Shown: in pieces, positions 17,211 to 27,700 of the stretch | How the letters are laid out: every line of letters starts with the position of its first letter | Numbering within the stretch: position 1 is the stretch's first letter | Source of the DNA: Clostridia bacterium | Lineage (GTDB): Bacteria > Bacillota > Clostridia > Oscillospirales > Acutalibacteraceae | Direction: 5' to 3' | DNA length: 50,841 nt | Assembly: GCA_017421045.1 (NCBI GenBank) | Contig: JAFQMC010000008.1 | Span: forward strand, 1-50,841 | Position numbers and translations under genes: made by a program | The notes under the pieces: generated by a model | The model's database searches: none | What the model was told of the DNA's origin: nothing | What the model saw: the letters and a program-made list of their open reading frames with translations, nothing else

Positions 17211-18939
17211 TGTTTTCTATCACAACTATCTTTCCGTCTATGATTCGTACTTCTTTATTGCACACAGCATTAGCCGCTTTTTTGTGAGAAATAAGGATAC
17301 AGGTTTTGTTGGAGAGGGTTTTGATATTCTGGAGGAGTTTCAGCTCGGTTGCTTCATCCAGTGCAGAGGTTGCCTCATCCAGCAAAACAACAGGTGCGCC
17401 TGACAGAATAGCTCTGGCGATTGCCACACGCTGTACCTGTCCTTCGGAAAGTCCCAGGCCCTTCTCACCTATTACGGTATCGAGGCCTTCAGGAAGCTCG
17501 TGGATAAAATCAGCGCAGGCAAAGTGCACTGCCTGCCAGATTTCTTCGTCAGTTGCATCGTCTTTGATAAAGGCGATGTTCTCTCTGAGTGTGCCTGAAA
17601 GCAGGAAGTTACCCTGAGGCACGTAGGAGAACAGACGGCGGATGTTACGGTCAACCAAAATCTTCGAGCCATCCTTGAGCTTCAGGTAAATTTCACCGCT
17701 CTCCAAGGGGAATACGCCAAGAAGCAGTTTTGTCAGGGTGCTTTTGCCGATGCCTGAAATACCGGTCATAACGATCAAATCACCCTTATTGACTGTAAGG
17801 TTTGTATTGTTGAAGATTACATCCCGGTCATATTTGAAGACGATATCCTTGAACTCGATTGTGTCGAGGTTTTCGTAGAGTACGTTGAAGTCGATGTTTG
17901 ATTCGTTGAGAACAGGTTCATCGTCCATATTCTCAAACTCGATGATACGCTCTGCAGAGGCGATTGCACCATAGTACGTAGGAATGATTGCAGTAAGAGA
18001 GCGGATGGGAACGCTAATCTGAGAAATGAGTGATAGCACCTGGGACAGAACACCGTAGGTCACAACGGGATCGTTGTTTGCGATTTTCACTGCGCAGTAG
18101 ATTAGTCCGAATATGTAAGCTGCATTGAAAGCAAGAGAAAACAAGCACTGGGTTGCGATAGAAATGAAATTTCTCTTCTTCTTGCGCTTGTAGTTGATTT
18201 CCTGCAAATCGGATGCAGACTCTACAACCTTGTCTTCTGCGTTGAAGATTTTGATGACAAGCAAGCTTGAAAGAGTCTCCTGCATAAAGGAACGAACCTT
18301 ACCGTCAGTCTCGAAAATCTGCTTGTGGTAGTTCTTCATTTTCTTTTTGAAGATGGTGGTAATTACAAATGCAAAGATTCCCACTGCAAGGAACAGCACG
18401 GTAAACAGGGGGTCTATTGTAAACAATACCACAAATATACCTATGAGCTTTGCGAAGGTATAGACCACACCGGGGATGAGGGCTGTGATTGCATTAGATA
18501 TAGTTGTGACGTCGTTATTGAGGCGGTTGAGCATCTCGCCTGTGTGGTATTTGGTTATCTGGGAATAGCTCTTTCTGAGAATTTTGTCGTAAAGAGAGGT
18601 CTTCATATCTATAGTCAGACGAGCGGTTATCCTGAACACAAGATGATTACTGAGAATTGTCATAGCAAACTGAGCAAGGACGACCAGAGCAAACATTACT
18701 CCCCAGAAAGTGATATTGCTCATACGGGTTGCAACTTCTGCACCGTACACACCAGTTGCAGAATTGACAACATTCTTGAGCATATATGAAACAACGATGC
18801 TGGCACCTGCAAGCAAAACATTCAGAAAAGTCAGCAGTGATATGGAAAACCACTGACCCTTTGCATTCTTTGCTATCCAGCGTATGGCCTCGCTATCTGT
18901 GAGACTTTTAAAAAATCCCTTTATAGAAAACTTTTTCAT
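17191..18939 (-). CDS. ABC exporter, fused permease-ATPase
   Basis: 582 residues in a half-transporter layout. Six membrane segments lie within about 30-325, then a nucleotide-binding domain from about 360. Walker A is GISGIGKST (393-401), the Q-loop region is VPQGNFLLSG, the signature LSEGQVQRVAIARA (497 on) and Walker B VVLLDEATSALDE. There is no N-terminal C39 peptidase domain, so if it exports a peptide, leader removal must be done by another protein. GGGGAGA precedes the ATG. Direct co-transcription with PqqD-like and kinase genes suggests export of a modified peptide or small molecule. A multidrug or lipid exporter remains possible. Confidence 0.9.
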   Translation of the reverse strand: MKKFSIKGFFKSLTDSEAIRWIAKNAKGQWFSISLLTFLNVLLAGASIVVSYMLKNVVNSATGVYGAEVATRMSNITFWGVMFALVVLAQFAMTILSNHLVFRITARLTIDMKTSLYDKILRKSYSQITKYHTGEMLNRLNNDVTTISNAITALIPGVVYTFAKLIGIFVVLFTIDPLFTVLFLAVGIFAFVITTIFKKKMKNYHKQIFETDGKVRSFMQETLSSLLVIKIFNAEDKVVESASDLQEINYKRKKKRNFISIATQCLFSLAFNAAYIFGLIYCAVKIANNDPVVTYGVLSQVLSLISQISVPIRSLTAIIPTYYGAIASAERIIEFENMDDEPVLNESNIDFNVLYENLDTIEFKDIVFKYDRDVIFNNTNLTVNKGDLIVMTGISGIGKSTLTKLLLGVFPLESGEIYLKLKDGSKILVDRNIRRLFSYVPQGNFLLSGTLRENIAFIKDDATDEEIWQAVHFACADFIHELPEGLDTVIGEKGLGLSEGQVQRVAIARAILSGAPVVLLDEATSALDEATELKLLQNIKTLSNKTCILISHKKAANAVCNKEVRIIDGKIVVIENNEKSKD

Positions 18940-18973
18940 TTAGGTCTCCCCTGAAACTTGATGAATTTCGTGC

Positions 18974-19015
18974 TAAAACAATATGCCGTACAGTAACACT
19001 GCACGGCTGATATTG
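18974..19015 (-). terminator. Intra-operon hairpin, possible partial terminator
   Basis: CAATATGCCGT and ACGGC..ATATTG arms, with inner CAGT/ACTG, give about 15 pairs with one mismatch and a 2-base bulge. Only TTTT follows on the minus strand. It lies between the pqqD-like and ABC genes. Confidence 0.55.
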
Positions 19016-19026
19016 AAAACTCGTAA

Positions 19027-19290
19027 TTATTCAAGAAGATCTGCGTTTTTAAGCTCGGTGATGAAGTTCTTAACATCGGCTCTGGCAACTGCCTCGTCAA
19101 CTTCATACTGCTGAAGCATGCTGTTAACTACTTCGTCCTCTGTAGTCTCGTTCTCTAAAAGCTGCCAGAGAAACGCACCTGCTTCGTTGAGGTTAATCAT
19201 ACCGTTGAAATCAGCAACAGCGGATCCTACGGGTACTACAACATAGCAATCGGCTACCTTTCTGAGCATAAAGTTTTCTTTGATTTTCAT
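19027..19290 (-). CDS. PqqD-family peptide-binding protein
   Basis: 87 residues from the ATG (MKIKENFML) lying 9 bases after AAAGG; an ATG three codons earlier abuts the ribosome site. The fold pattern is PqqD-like: an N-terminal beta strand set (LRKVADCYVVVPVG), then MINLNEAGAFLWQLLENETTEDEVVNSM, then a winged-helix C-terminus (VDEAVARADVKNFITELKNADLL). PqqD and lasso B1 proteins (RiPP recognition elements) bind leader peptides and present them to modifying enzymes. Here it sits between a kinase-like gene and an ABC exporter, with no radical-SAM, cyclase or peptidase gene in the window. Confidence 0.88.
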   Translation of the reverse strand: MKIKENFMLRKVADCYVVVPVGSAVADFNGMINLNEAGAFLWQLLENETTEDEVVNSMLQQYEVDEAVARADVKNFITELKNADLLE

Positions 19291-19303
19291 AATAAACATC
19301 CTT

Positions 19304-20008
19304 TCAGATTTGCTTTATAATATTCATGGCAGTAGTGACTGCATTGTCGCTGTCTGTGCATGATAATTTATAAACCGGATAGTGTGTAAGTATGTCGGAA
19401 TACATACTGAGAAGTTTATCTGCGATTTTCGGCGTAAGTCTGCCCGGGGTTTGCTCAAGCAAAAGAGAAATTGCCTCGGGAGTTGACAGTTTGCGAAGTG
19501 TATCGGTAGCGGCCTGCTCCAAAAACACAATGGCTCCGAGCTCCGCAGATTTATTCAGCTGTTTGCAGGTGCCTCCTGCAAAGGGTGTGCCGTATATGAT
19601 GCATTTGTCATCAATAAGCCGGAAGGAAGGCTTATCGTCATTTATGACTTCTGTCCTATCGGGGTACATCCTGCACCAACGAGTGGTAAGTGTGGATTTT
19701 CCTACACCCGATGAACCTGATATAAGATAAACCTTGTCGTCAAAAAGCAAGGCAGAACTGTGGATATAGCTGCCATCAAACTTCAGAAGGCGGCGGTTGA
19801 ACTTATCGGTAAAAACAGTATTTTCTGCTGTGCCGTGGGTAAAGCCTTCTCCCTCAGTAAGAAAATAGTCGATTTCTTCATCTGTTGCTGTAATGGATAT
19901 CTGAGGCTCGATATCCTCCTTGCAGAGATACGGCTCATACCAGGAAGCGGTATCTTCAAACCGTGGTGACATTTCTACAGGCACATCTGCAATTTTATAA
20001 AGCGGCAT
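19304..20008 (-). CDS. HPr kinase-like / SerK-type kinase
   Basis: 234 residues. The P-loop GSSGVGKSTL (98-107) and the following VINDDKPSFR (NDD at about 123-125) match the HPrK catalytic core (GxSGxGKS and the ADD motif). The N-terminal half is unlike the regulatory domain of true HPr kinase/phosphorylase, and the length is short. This is the architecture of the HPrK homologues in lasso-peptide clusters (paeninodin-type), which phosphorylate a peptide serine. AGGAGG precedes the ATG by 5-6 bases. It lies 16 bases after the LRR-dockerin gene and 13 bases before the PqqD-like gene. The substrate is unknown. Confidence 0.85.
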   Translation of the reverse strand: MPLYKIADVPVEMSPRFEDTASWYEPYLCKEDIEPQISITATDEEIDYFLTEGEGFTHGTAENTVFTDKFNRRLLKFDGSYIHSSALLFDDKVYLISGSSGVGKSTLTTRWCRMYPDRTEVINDDKPSFRLIDDKCIIYGTPFAGGTCKQLNKSAELGAIVFLEQAATDTLRKLSTPEAISLLLEQTPGRLTPKIADKLLSMYSDILTHYPVYKLSCTDSDNAVTTAMNIIKQI

Positions 20009-20024
20009 TATTGCCTCCTATTGA

Positions 20025-21248
20025 TTAAACAAGTACTTCTGTGCCGACAAAGAGGATATTCTCAAATCCTGCGCAATACTTCTGCACAAGAGTTGCATCC
20101 TTGACGGTGATCTCGCCTACAGCATCGCAGTTAGATAAAAGCTTCTGCACATGGTCGAGATACTCTAAATCTACAATAAACTTCTGGATAAGTGTTGCAT
20201 CCTTGACAGTAATTTTTCCGTCCAGATCGCTGTCACCTATGATATAGGGCTTCTTGTTAGAGGCTGTAGAAGACTCCACCGGATCGGTTATGGTTACAGT
20301 GGTGCTATGAGTGGCCGTTGTTGTTTCTGTGACCTCTGCGGTTGTAGCTACAGTTGACTCAGAAGGATCTGTAGAGATTGAAGTCTCTGTGGGATCTGTG
20401 GTTGTAGAAGGTTCTACGGGGTTTGTTGCAAGAGATGTAGCAGGTGCTGTTGAGGTAGTTTCAACAGTGGTATCTGCAGTTGTCTCGGTGGTAGTAACTG
20501 CTGTTGTAGTAACAGGAGCGATTGTAGTGGCGGGTTCTGTTGCAGTGGTAGGCTCCACATAGGCGCCGTAGGAATAGAATTTTATTCCTTTCTCTTCGGC
20601 ATATGTCTGAGCATATGTATTTTCCCAACCATATATTGTCAGATTATCGCACTTATTGAATGCGTTATCGGCGATACATGTGACAGATGCGGGGATTGTT
20701 GCGGAAGTGAGGTTTGTGCAACCAAGGAATGCCATGGACTCGATTCTTTCAACTCCCTGAGCAAGAATAACCGTGTTGAGCGAAGTACATCCGTTGAAGC
20801 AGTTTCTGGGAATCACATCTACACCGGTATTAGCGTCAAAAGAAACGAGGCTCAGGGTAGTGCATCCATAGAAAGCGTTATTTCCTATAGTTTCGATAGT
20901 ATTAGGAATGATGAGAGACTTAAGTGCAGTGCATCCATAGAAAGCATTGTTGCCTATTTCTTTGATTGTTGCAGGGAAAGCGATATAGTTGATATCTATA
21001 TTGTTAAGGAAAGCCTCGCTGTTCACCTTAGTGACAGGTTTTGACTGAAAAAGCGCCGGAATCTGAACTCTGGACGAATTACCAAGGTAACTCTCGATAT
21101 GATACTCGGAAGATATAACTCCGGACATCTCGTACTTCCAATCGCCGTCCTGAATATAGCTTGCCGCAAAGGTAGGAACAATTGTCGCAACAACTATCAG
21201 CAAAACAGAAACGACTGAAAGCAAGAGCTTGGAAAGATGTTTACTCAT
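20025..21248 (-). CDS. Secreted BspA-type leucine-rich-repeat protein with dockerin
   Basis: 407 residues. Signal peptide about 1-29 (LLLSVVSVLLIVVATIVPTF). About six BspA-type (LRR_5) repeats cover 60-205, with units such as IKEIGNNAFYGCTALKSLIIP. A Thr-rich linker spans about 232-330 and a dockerin 337-395. The first Ca loop is canonical (GDSDLDGKITVKDATLIQK). The second (CDAVGEITVKDATLVQK) has Val where Asp/Ser/Asn is expected at loop position 5, so it may bind calcium poorly. AGGAG precedes the ATG and a consensus promoter lies upstream. It is the first gene of the operon holding the kinase-like, PqqD-like and ABC genes, which is unusual for a scaffold-bound surface protein. Confidence 0.9.
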   Translation of the reverse strand: MSKHLSKLLLSVVSVLLIVVATIVPTFAASYIQDGDWKYEMSGVISSEYHIESYLGNSSRVQIPALFQSKPVTKVNSEAFLNNIDINYIAFPATIKEIGNNAFYGCTALKSLIIPNTIETIGNNAFYGCTTLSLVSFDANTGVDVIPRNCFNGCTSLNTVILAQGVERIESMAFLGCTNLTSATIPASVTCIADNAFNKCDNLTIYGWENTYAQTYAEEKGIKFYSYGAYVEPTTATEPATTIAPVTTTAVTTTETTADTTVETTSTAPATSLATNPVEPSTTTDPTETSISTDPSESTVATTAEVTETTTATHSTTVTITDPVESSTASNKKPYIIGDSDLDGKITVKDATLIQKFIVDLEYLDHVQKLLSNCDAVGEITVKDATLVQKYCAGFENILFVGTEVLV

Positions 21249-21291
21249 AGGCTCAACTCCTAAAAACAGTTATTTGTATATTAGTAAATAT

Positions 21292-21320
21292 ATTATATCA
21301 AAAACACATACAGAATGCAA
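21292..21320 (-). promoter_or_regulatory. Promoter of LRR-dockerin / kinase / PqqD / ABC operon
   Basis: On the minus strand: TTGCAT, 17-base spacer, TATAAT, 44 bases before the ATG. Confidence 0.78.
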
Positions 21321-21404
21321 TATTTTATACAAATTTGAAGGCATGTTTTGTAGCCATATTTCACGGATTTTTGTAGTAAAAAAAGGCTTTCAAAATTTAA
21401 CAGA

Positions 21405-21440
21405 TATAAAAAAGGGTGGATGCATAAATGCATCCACCCC
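21405..21440 (-). terminator. Strong terminator after the 53-aa peptide gene
   Basis: GGGTGGATGCAT and ATGCATCCACCC form a near-perfect 12-base inverted repeat, with CCTTTTTTATA on the minus strand. It ends the cotH - giant protein - peptide unit. Confidence 0.93.
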
Positions 21441-21479
21441 GTTGTTTATAATCGGAACAACTCCGGACAGAAATCCTGA

Positions 21480-21641
21480 TTACGGATTAGGTGCAAAAGG
21501 ATTATCCTCATTGTCACCGTCGATAATATTATCAGAATTATCGACAATGGGGGTCTCTGTGCCGGGAACACTTGCTACGATAGCTGTTTTAAGTGAAAAC
21601 TTAACTACTTCCATTTCAGGAGCTTCATAAATATTTCTCAT
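21480..21641 (-). CDS. 53-aa peptide with YxxPxM leader-like motif
   Basis: ATG with AGGAGG 8 bases upstream, stop TAA, then a strong terminator. The sequence begins MRNIYEAPEMEVVKFSLK, continues TAIVASVPGTETPIVDN and ends in an acidic Asn/Asp-rich tail finishing NPFAPNP. There is no signal peptide or membrane segment. Y5, P8 and M10 resemble the YxxPxL element that lasso B1/PqqD-like proteins recognise in leader peptides; the downstream Gly and Thr of the lasso leader are absent. Short clostridial proteins opening YExPxxEVV are widespread and mostly unannotated (recollection). It lies 67 bases after the giant protein gene. It could be a RiPP-like precursor for the adjacent PqqD/kinase operon. 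That is an inference. Confidence 0.75.
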   Translation of the reverse strand: MRNIYEAPEMEVVKFSLKTAIVASVPGTETPIVDNSDNIIDGDNEDNPFAPNP

Positions 21642-21708
21642 GATAAATTCCTCCTATTCAATACAAATTATACTATACAACAAATACTTTTAAATGTCAA
21701 GTATCTGA

Positions 21709-24700
21709 TTAAGCAAATGTTGTATTGTCGTTTACTACTGCATCAGTTGTACCCTCTGTGTAGATGTTCAGAGTCTGAGCGTTGCTGATGTAGTAAGTGA
21801 AAGTATTGCTGCCGGGTGCCTTAACTGCAAGATATCCGTAAACATTGTAGAAGTTAGATCTGTTGTTCTCATTATTTGTGTAAGACAGAGTAATGAGCAG
21901 ACGGTTCTTGTTTGTGATATCAATGCTCTCTGCACCGTATGCGTAGTAGTAGTTGTTCTTGTTGTTGACATCGTCCCAACCCTTGGAAGTGCCGTCCTCA
22001 ACGAATCTCTGAGCGATCATCTCGATGATTGCGTCGCTGCTTGCTGTACCGTAGCCCTCAGCCTGTGCAGCCTTGAGAGCCTCCTCGTATGTTTCATAAG
22101 CACCGTCGCCAACCTTGAAGTAACCGACCTGCTCAAGAATGAGACCATAGTGGAACTCATATCCTGCAGCCTCGAGAGACTCGAGAGTTACATGGTTACC
22201 ATTCCAGTTCTCGGTAATAACCTCGCCATTGTAAATGGGTGTGAAGTTTGTACCGTCGTAGAAGTAAGGTGTAAGGATGTTTGTCAGATAGTCAACAAAG
22301 ATCTTATCGGTCTTGTTGTTACCGTTTGCATCTGTCTCCTGCTCACGTCCGTATACGGGATCGTCGATCATGATGTTGAAGTCAAGCTTGTCAACCTCAA
22401 TGTAGTTGATGCTCATATCCTTGGTTACACGATAACCATAGTAAGGACCGTAAGTCAGAATAATATCGATGCTCTTGTCGTAAGCTCCGTTGCCGTTCTC
22501 ATCGCTGTACCAGAAGCCATTTTCAGTTGCGTTTGCATCAAGATCACGTGCATCAAGGTTAAGAACAGTATTATAGGGAACCTGAGAAATATTAACATTC
22601 TCGCCAATCTGGGAAGTAACGGTGTACATTGTAACACGCTGTGTTGCCCAGAGAAGGAAGGTTGTTGTATCGTAGCTTGCACTGTCAATGATCCATGTTG
22701 CGTCCTTGTAGTAGTCCTCAACATAAGGAGCATAATAGAGCACTGTGTTCACCCACTCTTCTGTGGGAGAGCTGATATATGCAGGTGCATAAGGTGTGTT
22801 GTTGTTACCTGCGAAGCCTTCGATCTCCTGATCGGTGAGGACGTAAGGAACAACGTAGCTGACGATGTTGCCGTAACGATCGTTGTACTTGTAAACGAGC
22901 TTTCTGTTAACGGAAACGGGCATCAGATCGGAATACAGAGTCATGCTGAATACGTCGGATACAACATACCTAAACTTGAAGTATACCATATCGTTACGTC
23001 CAACAACTGTATTACCATTGTTGTAAAGGTTGTCGTCTGTGTCAACACCAACCTCTTCGTAGGTTGTAAGACCGTTCTTATCAACTGCATCGATGTACCA
23101 GGAATAGAATGTATCTGCGCCTGTTGCATCTGTTGCGATTGTGATGTAGAGTACGTCGCCCTCTGTAGCCTCCAGGTAAGCAGTCTCACCCTTGAGGAGA
23201 GTTGTGGTTGTGCCCTGAGTATCGTTTTCGATTCCTACATAGAGAACAGCGCTGCCGCCGTGAGCCTCGGGAATCTCAGCCTGAGGTGCTGTACCAACAC
23301 CTGTGTAGATGTAGTGGTTTACGTAGAAGTAACCCTCTGCAAGAGCCTCGAATACTGCTGTGTAAGTAGTACCGATAGCGGCTGTTACTGTGTAGGTTGT
23401 GTTTGTGCTGAAGAGTTCGCCGTTTGCAGAGAACCAACCAACGAACTTGTAACCAGCCTTAGGTGTAGCTGTCAGAGTAACAAGCTCACCACGGGCTACG
23501 TCAACGCTCTGGTAAGAAACATTGATATAACCTGAACCATAGTCTGCCTCATTGACAGGATCTGTATTGTCAATTGTGTAGTCCTGACCGCCGTTTTCTG
23601 TAAGAGCAACATTAACAGCAAGGTTGATTGTTACGGAAACGTCTGCGTCACCGTACCACTCACCGTCGTAACGACCGCCGTTTACATGCTCGTAAGAGAT
23701 GTATGCTCTCTGGTTCTCATAAGCATCGAGGATACCCCAGATTGCTGAATCCTCATCGTGGAGCTCATAAGAGTAGCACTTGCCGAGGTAATTACCTGTA
23801 GCATTATAGAGGTAGCAGTCAACGTACCACTGGCCGTCAAGGTTACCTACGCCGGAGTAGTTCTTGTCACCTGCCTGAACAATGTAGAGTGCATTGCTGT
23901 CGGACAGAGTGCTGTCGATATCCTCAATATCGTTGCCGAAGATATCTGTCTTCAGACCTGAATAGTCAGTGTACTGAACGAAGTCCCAGTTACCGCCGGA
24001 GATATTGATGGAGGTTGTAGAAGTTCTGTTTGAGTTGTAGGTATCGTTTGTATCCTTGAGAACGAAAGTGATGTTCTGCTTGCCGTCTCCAAGGAGAGAG
24101 ATGAACTCGTAGTAGTCATAAGTCTGGATATGACTGTAATCTACTTCGTGAGATACGTCGTATCCGTTGCCGTTTGCATCACCGTGGTTGTTGAATGTAA
24201 CACCGGAGATTGCAACGCCATCGGGAGATGTTGTCTCGATGTAGGTGTAGTAAACACCGTCAAGACCTGCAACAGGAATCATAACCTGACCTGTGTACTT
24301 ACCGAACTGCTCATACAGGGTTACACCGGAAGTCTTGTACCAAGTGTATGCTGACATATAGTCATCCCAGTTTGTGATGTCGTTGTTGTTAACTGCGTAA
24401 ACAGTAACTGTCTCAACGCCGTTAGCAGCGAGCCACTCGTTGGTGTGGAAGTAAACAGGAATAAGAGTGGAGCCATCCTCTGTGAATGCATAGGAACCGC
24501 TGTAGAGGCCGTTACCCATTGCAGTTGCAGGAACGAACTCGGTACCGTTTACTACCCAACCTGCTACGTAGTAGTCATAGCTGTCGCCTGTTTTGTTGAC
24601 CTGTGTGTAGAAGGTTACAGGATCACCTGCAACAACTTCTGCCTTGTCATAATAGGTGTGATAGCTTACTCTGTTGACTGTATCCTCATCAAAGTAAGTG

Positions 24701-27700
24701 TCACCTACACGACCGTTGGGTGAATTCATATCATCATCAGCTTCGTTGGTCATACGACCGTCAGAGCCGTTGACGGAGATTGTGGGAATATTCTCAGCCT
24801 TTGTCCAGCTAAATGCGCCTGTTGTGGGATTGAATGTGAAGGTTACGTCGTAAGCCTTCTGATAGTTTGTTGTATCGATCTCAACCTTTACAGTATTTCT
24901 GTTAGCAAAAGCAATGTAATCAGTGCTGGGACCTGAGAGGGTCTGAGGATTACTTGTATTGCCTGCTGTGGAGGCTGAATAGGTACGAGAATTCTCGTTA
25001 CAGGGGTTGACATAGATGTAACCGTCTGTTGTTGAATTTACGGTGAGTGTGTAGCTGTATGTACCATCGCCGTTGGACTCAAACTTGATCAGAGAGGTAC
25101 CGTCATACTCATTGCCGTTCCACTTACCCTGGAGGTAGAAACCGGGTTCAACGTAAGTTGTGGGATAGCCGGTAGTATCGGTCAAATTGGTGAACAGGTT
25201 ATCGGAAACTGTAAGATTATCATACTGAACACCTTCGTCACCGCCCTGGTTAAACTTAAGACCTGTGATATCCATGGGAACATCACGATACCAGAAACCA
25301 AGTGCGCTGTCATATGTCATTGCCTGACCGGGATAGCCGTCACCCTCGCTGCCACCGAAGTGATAAACATAGGGCTGTGCCCAGTTTGCTTCATTTCTCA
25401 GGTAAATTCTGCGATATACCTGAGTGAAGTTTGCAACTGCTGTGACATTACCTGTAGCAACGATGTTGAAGTTAGCATCTGTACGGGTTGAGCTGTCAGC
25501 TGCATAGTAGCTACCCTCGATTGTCCAGTTAACGAACTTGTAGCGGGAATCGGTAACTGTTGCAACCAGATTTACTGTTGTGTACTGGTCAACTGTTACG
25601 GAATTTGTACCATTGACTTTACCGGTACCGCCGGATGCGGGTTTACCGGTTGCTGTGACTGTAACCGACTCAATCTCTTCCCACTCAATATCGAGAGTAT
25701 GATCTGCTGCGATATTGGAGAATGTGTAAGTAAGTTCACGATGCTTTGTTTCGCTATCTGCAATCCAGTAGTAAACTGCGTAGCCGTCATCAGGCTCAGC
25801 GGTAATTGTAACATTATCGCCTGCAACTACTTCGATTACTGTACCTGTTGTAGGAATAGCCACACCGTTGTAGTAGAGAGTACCGGTTGCGGGATAGGAC
25901 TCAACAGTAATGTTGTAGGTTGTCTGCTTAGCATAAGAAACCTGAACAGTGGTATCAGCTGTTACATCAGCGATGGTGTATGTGTAGGTTGTCTTAGTCT
26001 CGTCTGTGTTAGTCAGAACGGGTGTGCCGTTTACTGTAACACTCTGGATGTAATAAAGCTCGGGAGCTGTTACGGAGAGAGCTGCGTCGGTGTTGTAATC
26101 AACAACAACGGGTGATGTAGAACCGTTGATGGTAACTGTACCATTACCGCCGTTCTCGGCTACTGTAACAGTGGGATCCTCTGCATAAACAATGTCAATG
26201 TTGCCGTTTGCATTAACGGTTGCATTGCCTGTGTAGGTATTTCCGTTCTCAGCGTTGATTAAACCACTGATAGACTTGATGTAATAGCCTGCAGGAGCTG
26301 TGATCATAACAGAAGCGCTCTTGCCCTGTACAACCTGAACATCCTGAGAAGCAGCATTAACGGAAGTACCGTCGATAGTAACTGTGCCGAGATTGTCAGC
26401 GCCGGTCTGAGTAACAGTTACTGTGTAGTAAGCCTGAAGCTCAAGATTATCCCAAGCTGTACGCAGATTTGCCTCTGCGGTGTCAATAGCTGACTGTGTG
26501 GAAGTTGCTGAGCCTGAAGCACTCTTTGCTGCTGTGTAAGCACTTGTGAATGCTGACCAGGAAGTTGCGGTGTAACCTGCGGAGTTTGTGCCGCCGTTGT
26601 AGTCAGCAGTTGCTGCTGTGATGAGGTCGAGAAGCTCACGGCGGAGAGTAACTGCACCGGTATCTGTGATCCAAACCTCGCTTACACCCTTCCATGAATC
26701 GCCTTCATAGAGGTAATCGGTAAGGATGATATCATCAGTCTTATGGGTTGTGTTGCTGCTTGCTGTGAGTGTGAAGCAGTCAGACTGACGGTCGCCGTGT
26801 CTGGTATTTGAAGAGCCAATTGTGTAGGTGTTGTAAGTAGTGCTGTATGCTACGTGAGATACATCTACCTGCCATACCTGGCCATAAGTGCTCTCGTTCA
26901 CTGACCAAACTGTGAAACCGTAGTTCTTGAGTGCTGTGAGGTTTGCACTGGGAATAGTCCACTTGTAGGTAGAACCTGAAACCAGTGTACCTGAGCCAAG
27001 CCATGTGTCGTTTTGGGGAACGTAGGAGCCTGCACCGGAGGTGTCGGTTGCGTTCATGTTTTTACCGGAGTTGGAAGAAGCGGTGATTGAGAGGTAATGA
27101 CCGCTGCCCCAGTTGGAACCTGCAGCACTGAAATCAACATAGATAACAGTGTCGGCAGATGTGCCACCGCCAAGAATTGCACCAACCTCGTAGGAATATC
27201 CGGGAGTAAGCTCGAGCTGTTCGGAAGTCTTCCAAGTGACACCATTGAAATCGGTGGTGTCATTCTGTAGTGTTCCGGGCCATGCGCCGTTCAAATCAAC
27301 AGCATTGCTTGTTGAAGTCTCCTTCTCCCAAGCATAGAGGTAATCATAACCCATGTCGGAGTAGGTATGAATTGTGAGGTACTGACCCTCTGCGAACTTA
27401 GCCTGAGCTGTGATGTTTGCTTTAGGTCTGATTACGAATGTTGATGAAGATGTAGTGCCTTCAACAATATCGTATGCACCAGTGATAGCCCAACCATTGA
27501 AGATATAATCTGCATTGGAGGGAGTTGCTGTGAGGGTTACTGTGTTGGGGTAAGTAACGCTTGAAGCAGAAGCCTCAGCGGTACCGCCGTCAGTATAGGT
27601 AACGCCTACAGTGTAGGTGTTTGCTACGTAAGTAGCGTTAACTGTAGTATTCGCTGTGATGTTTGCGAATGTCTTATCCCAACCGTTGAAGGTGTAGCCC

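Noticed and set aside
22150-23535. 461-codon plus-strand open frame antisense to the giant protein gene
   Set aside because: Val/Cys/Ile-rich mirror of Thr/Asn/Tyr-rich repeats, with no ribosome site or recognisable domain. The opposite strand has signal peptide, repeats and AGGAGG.
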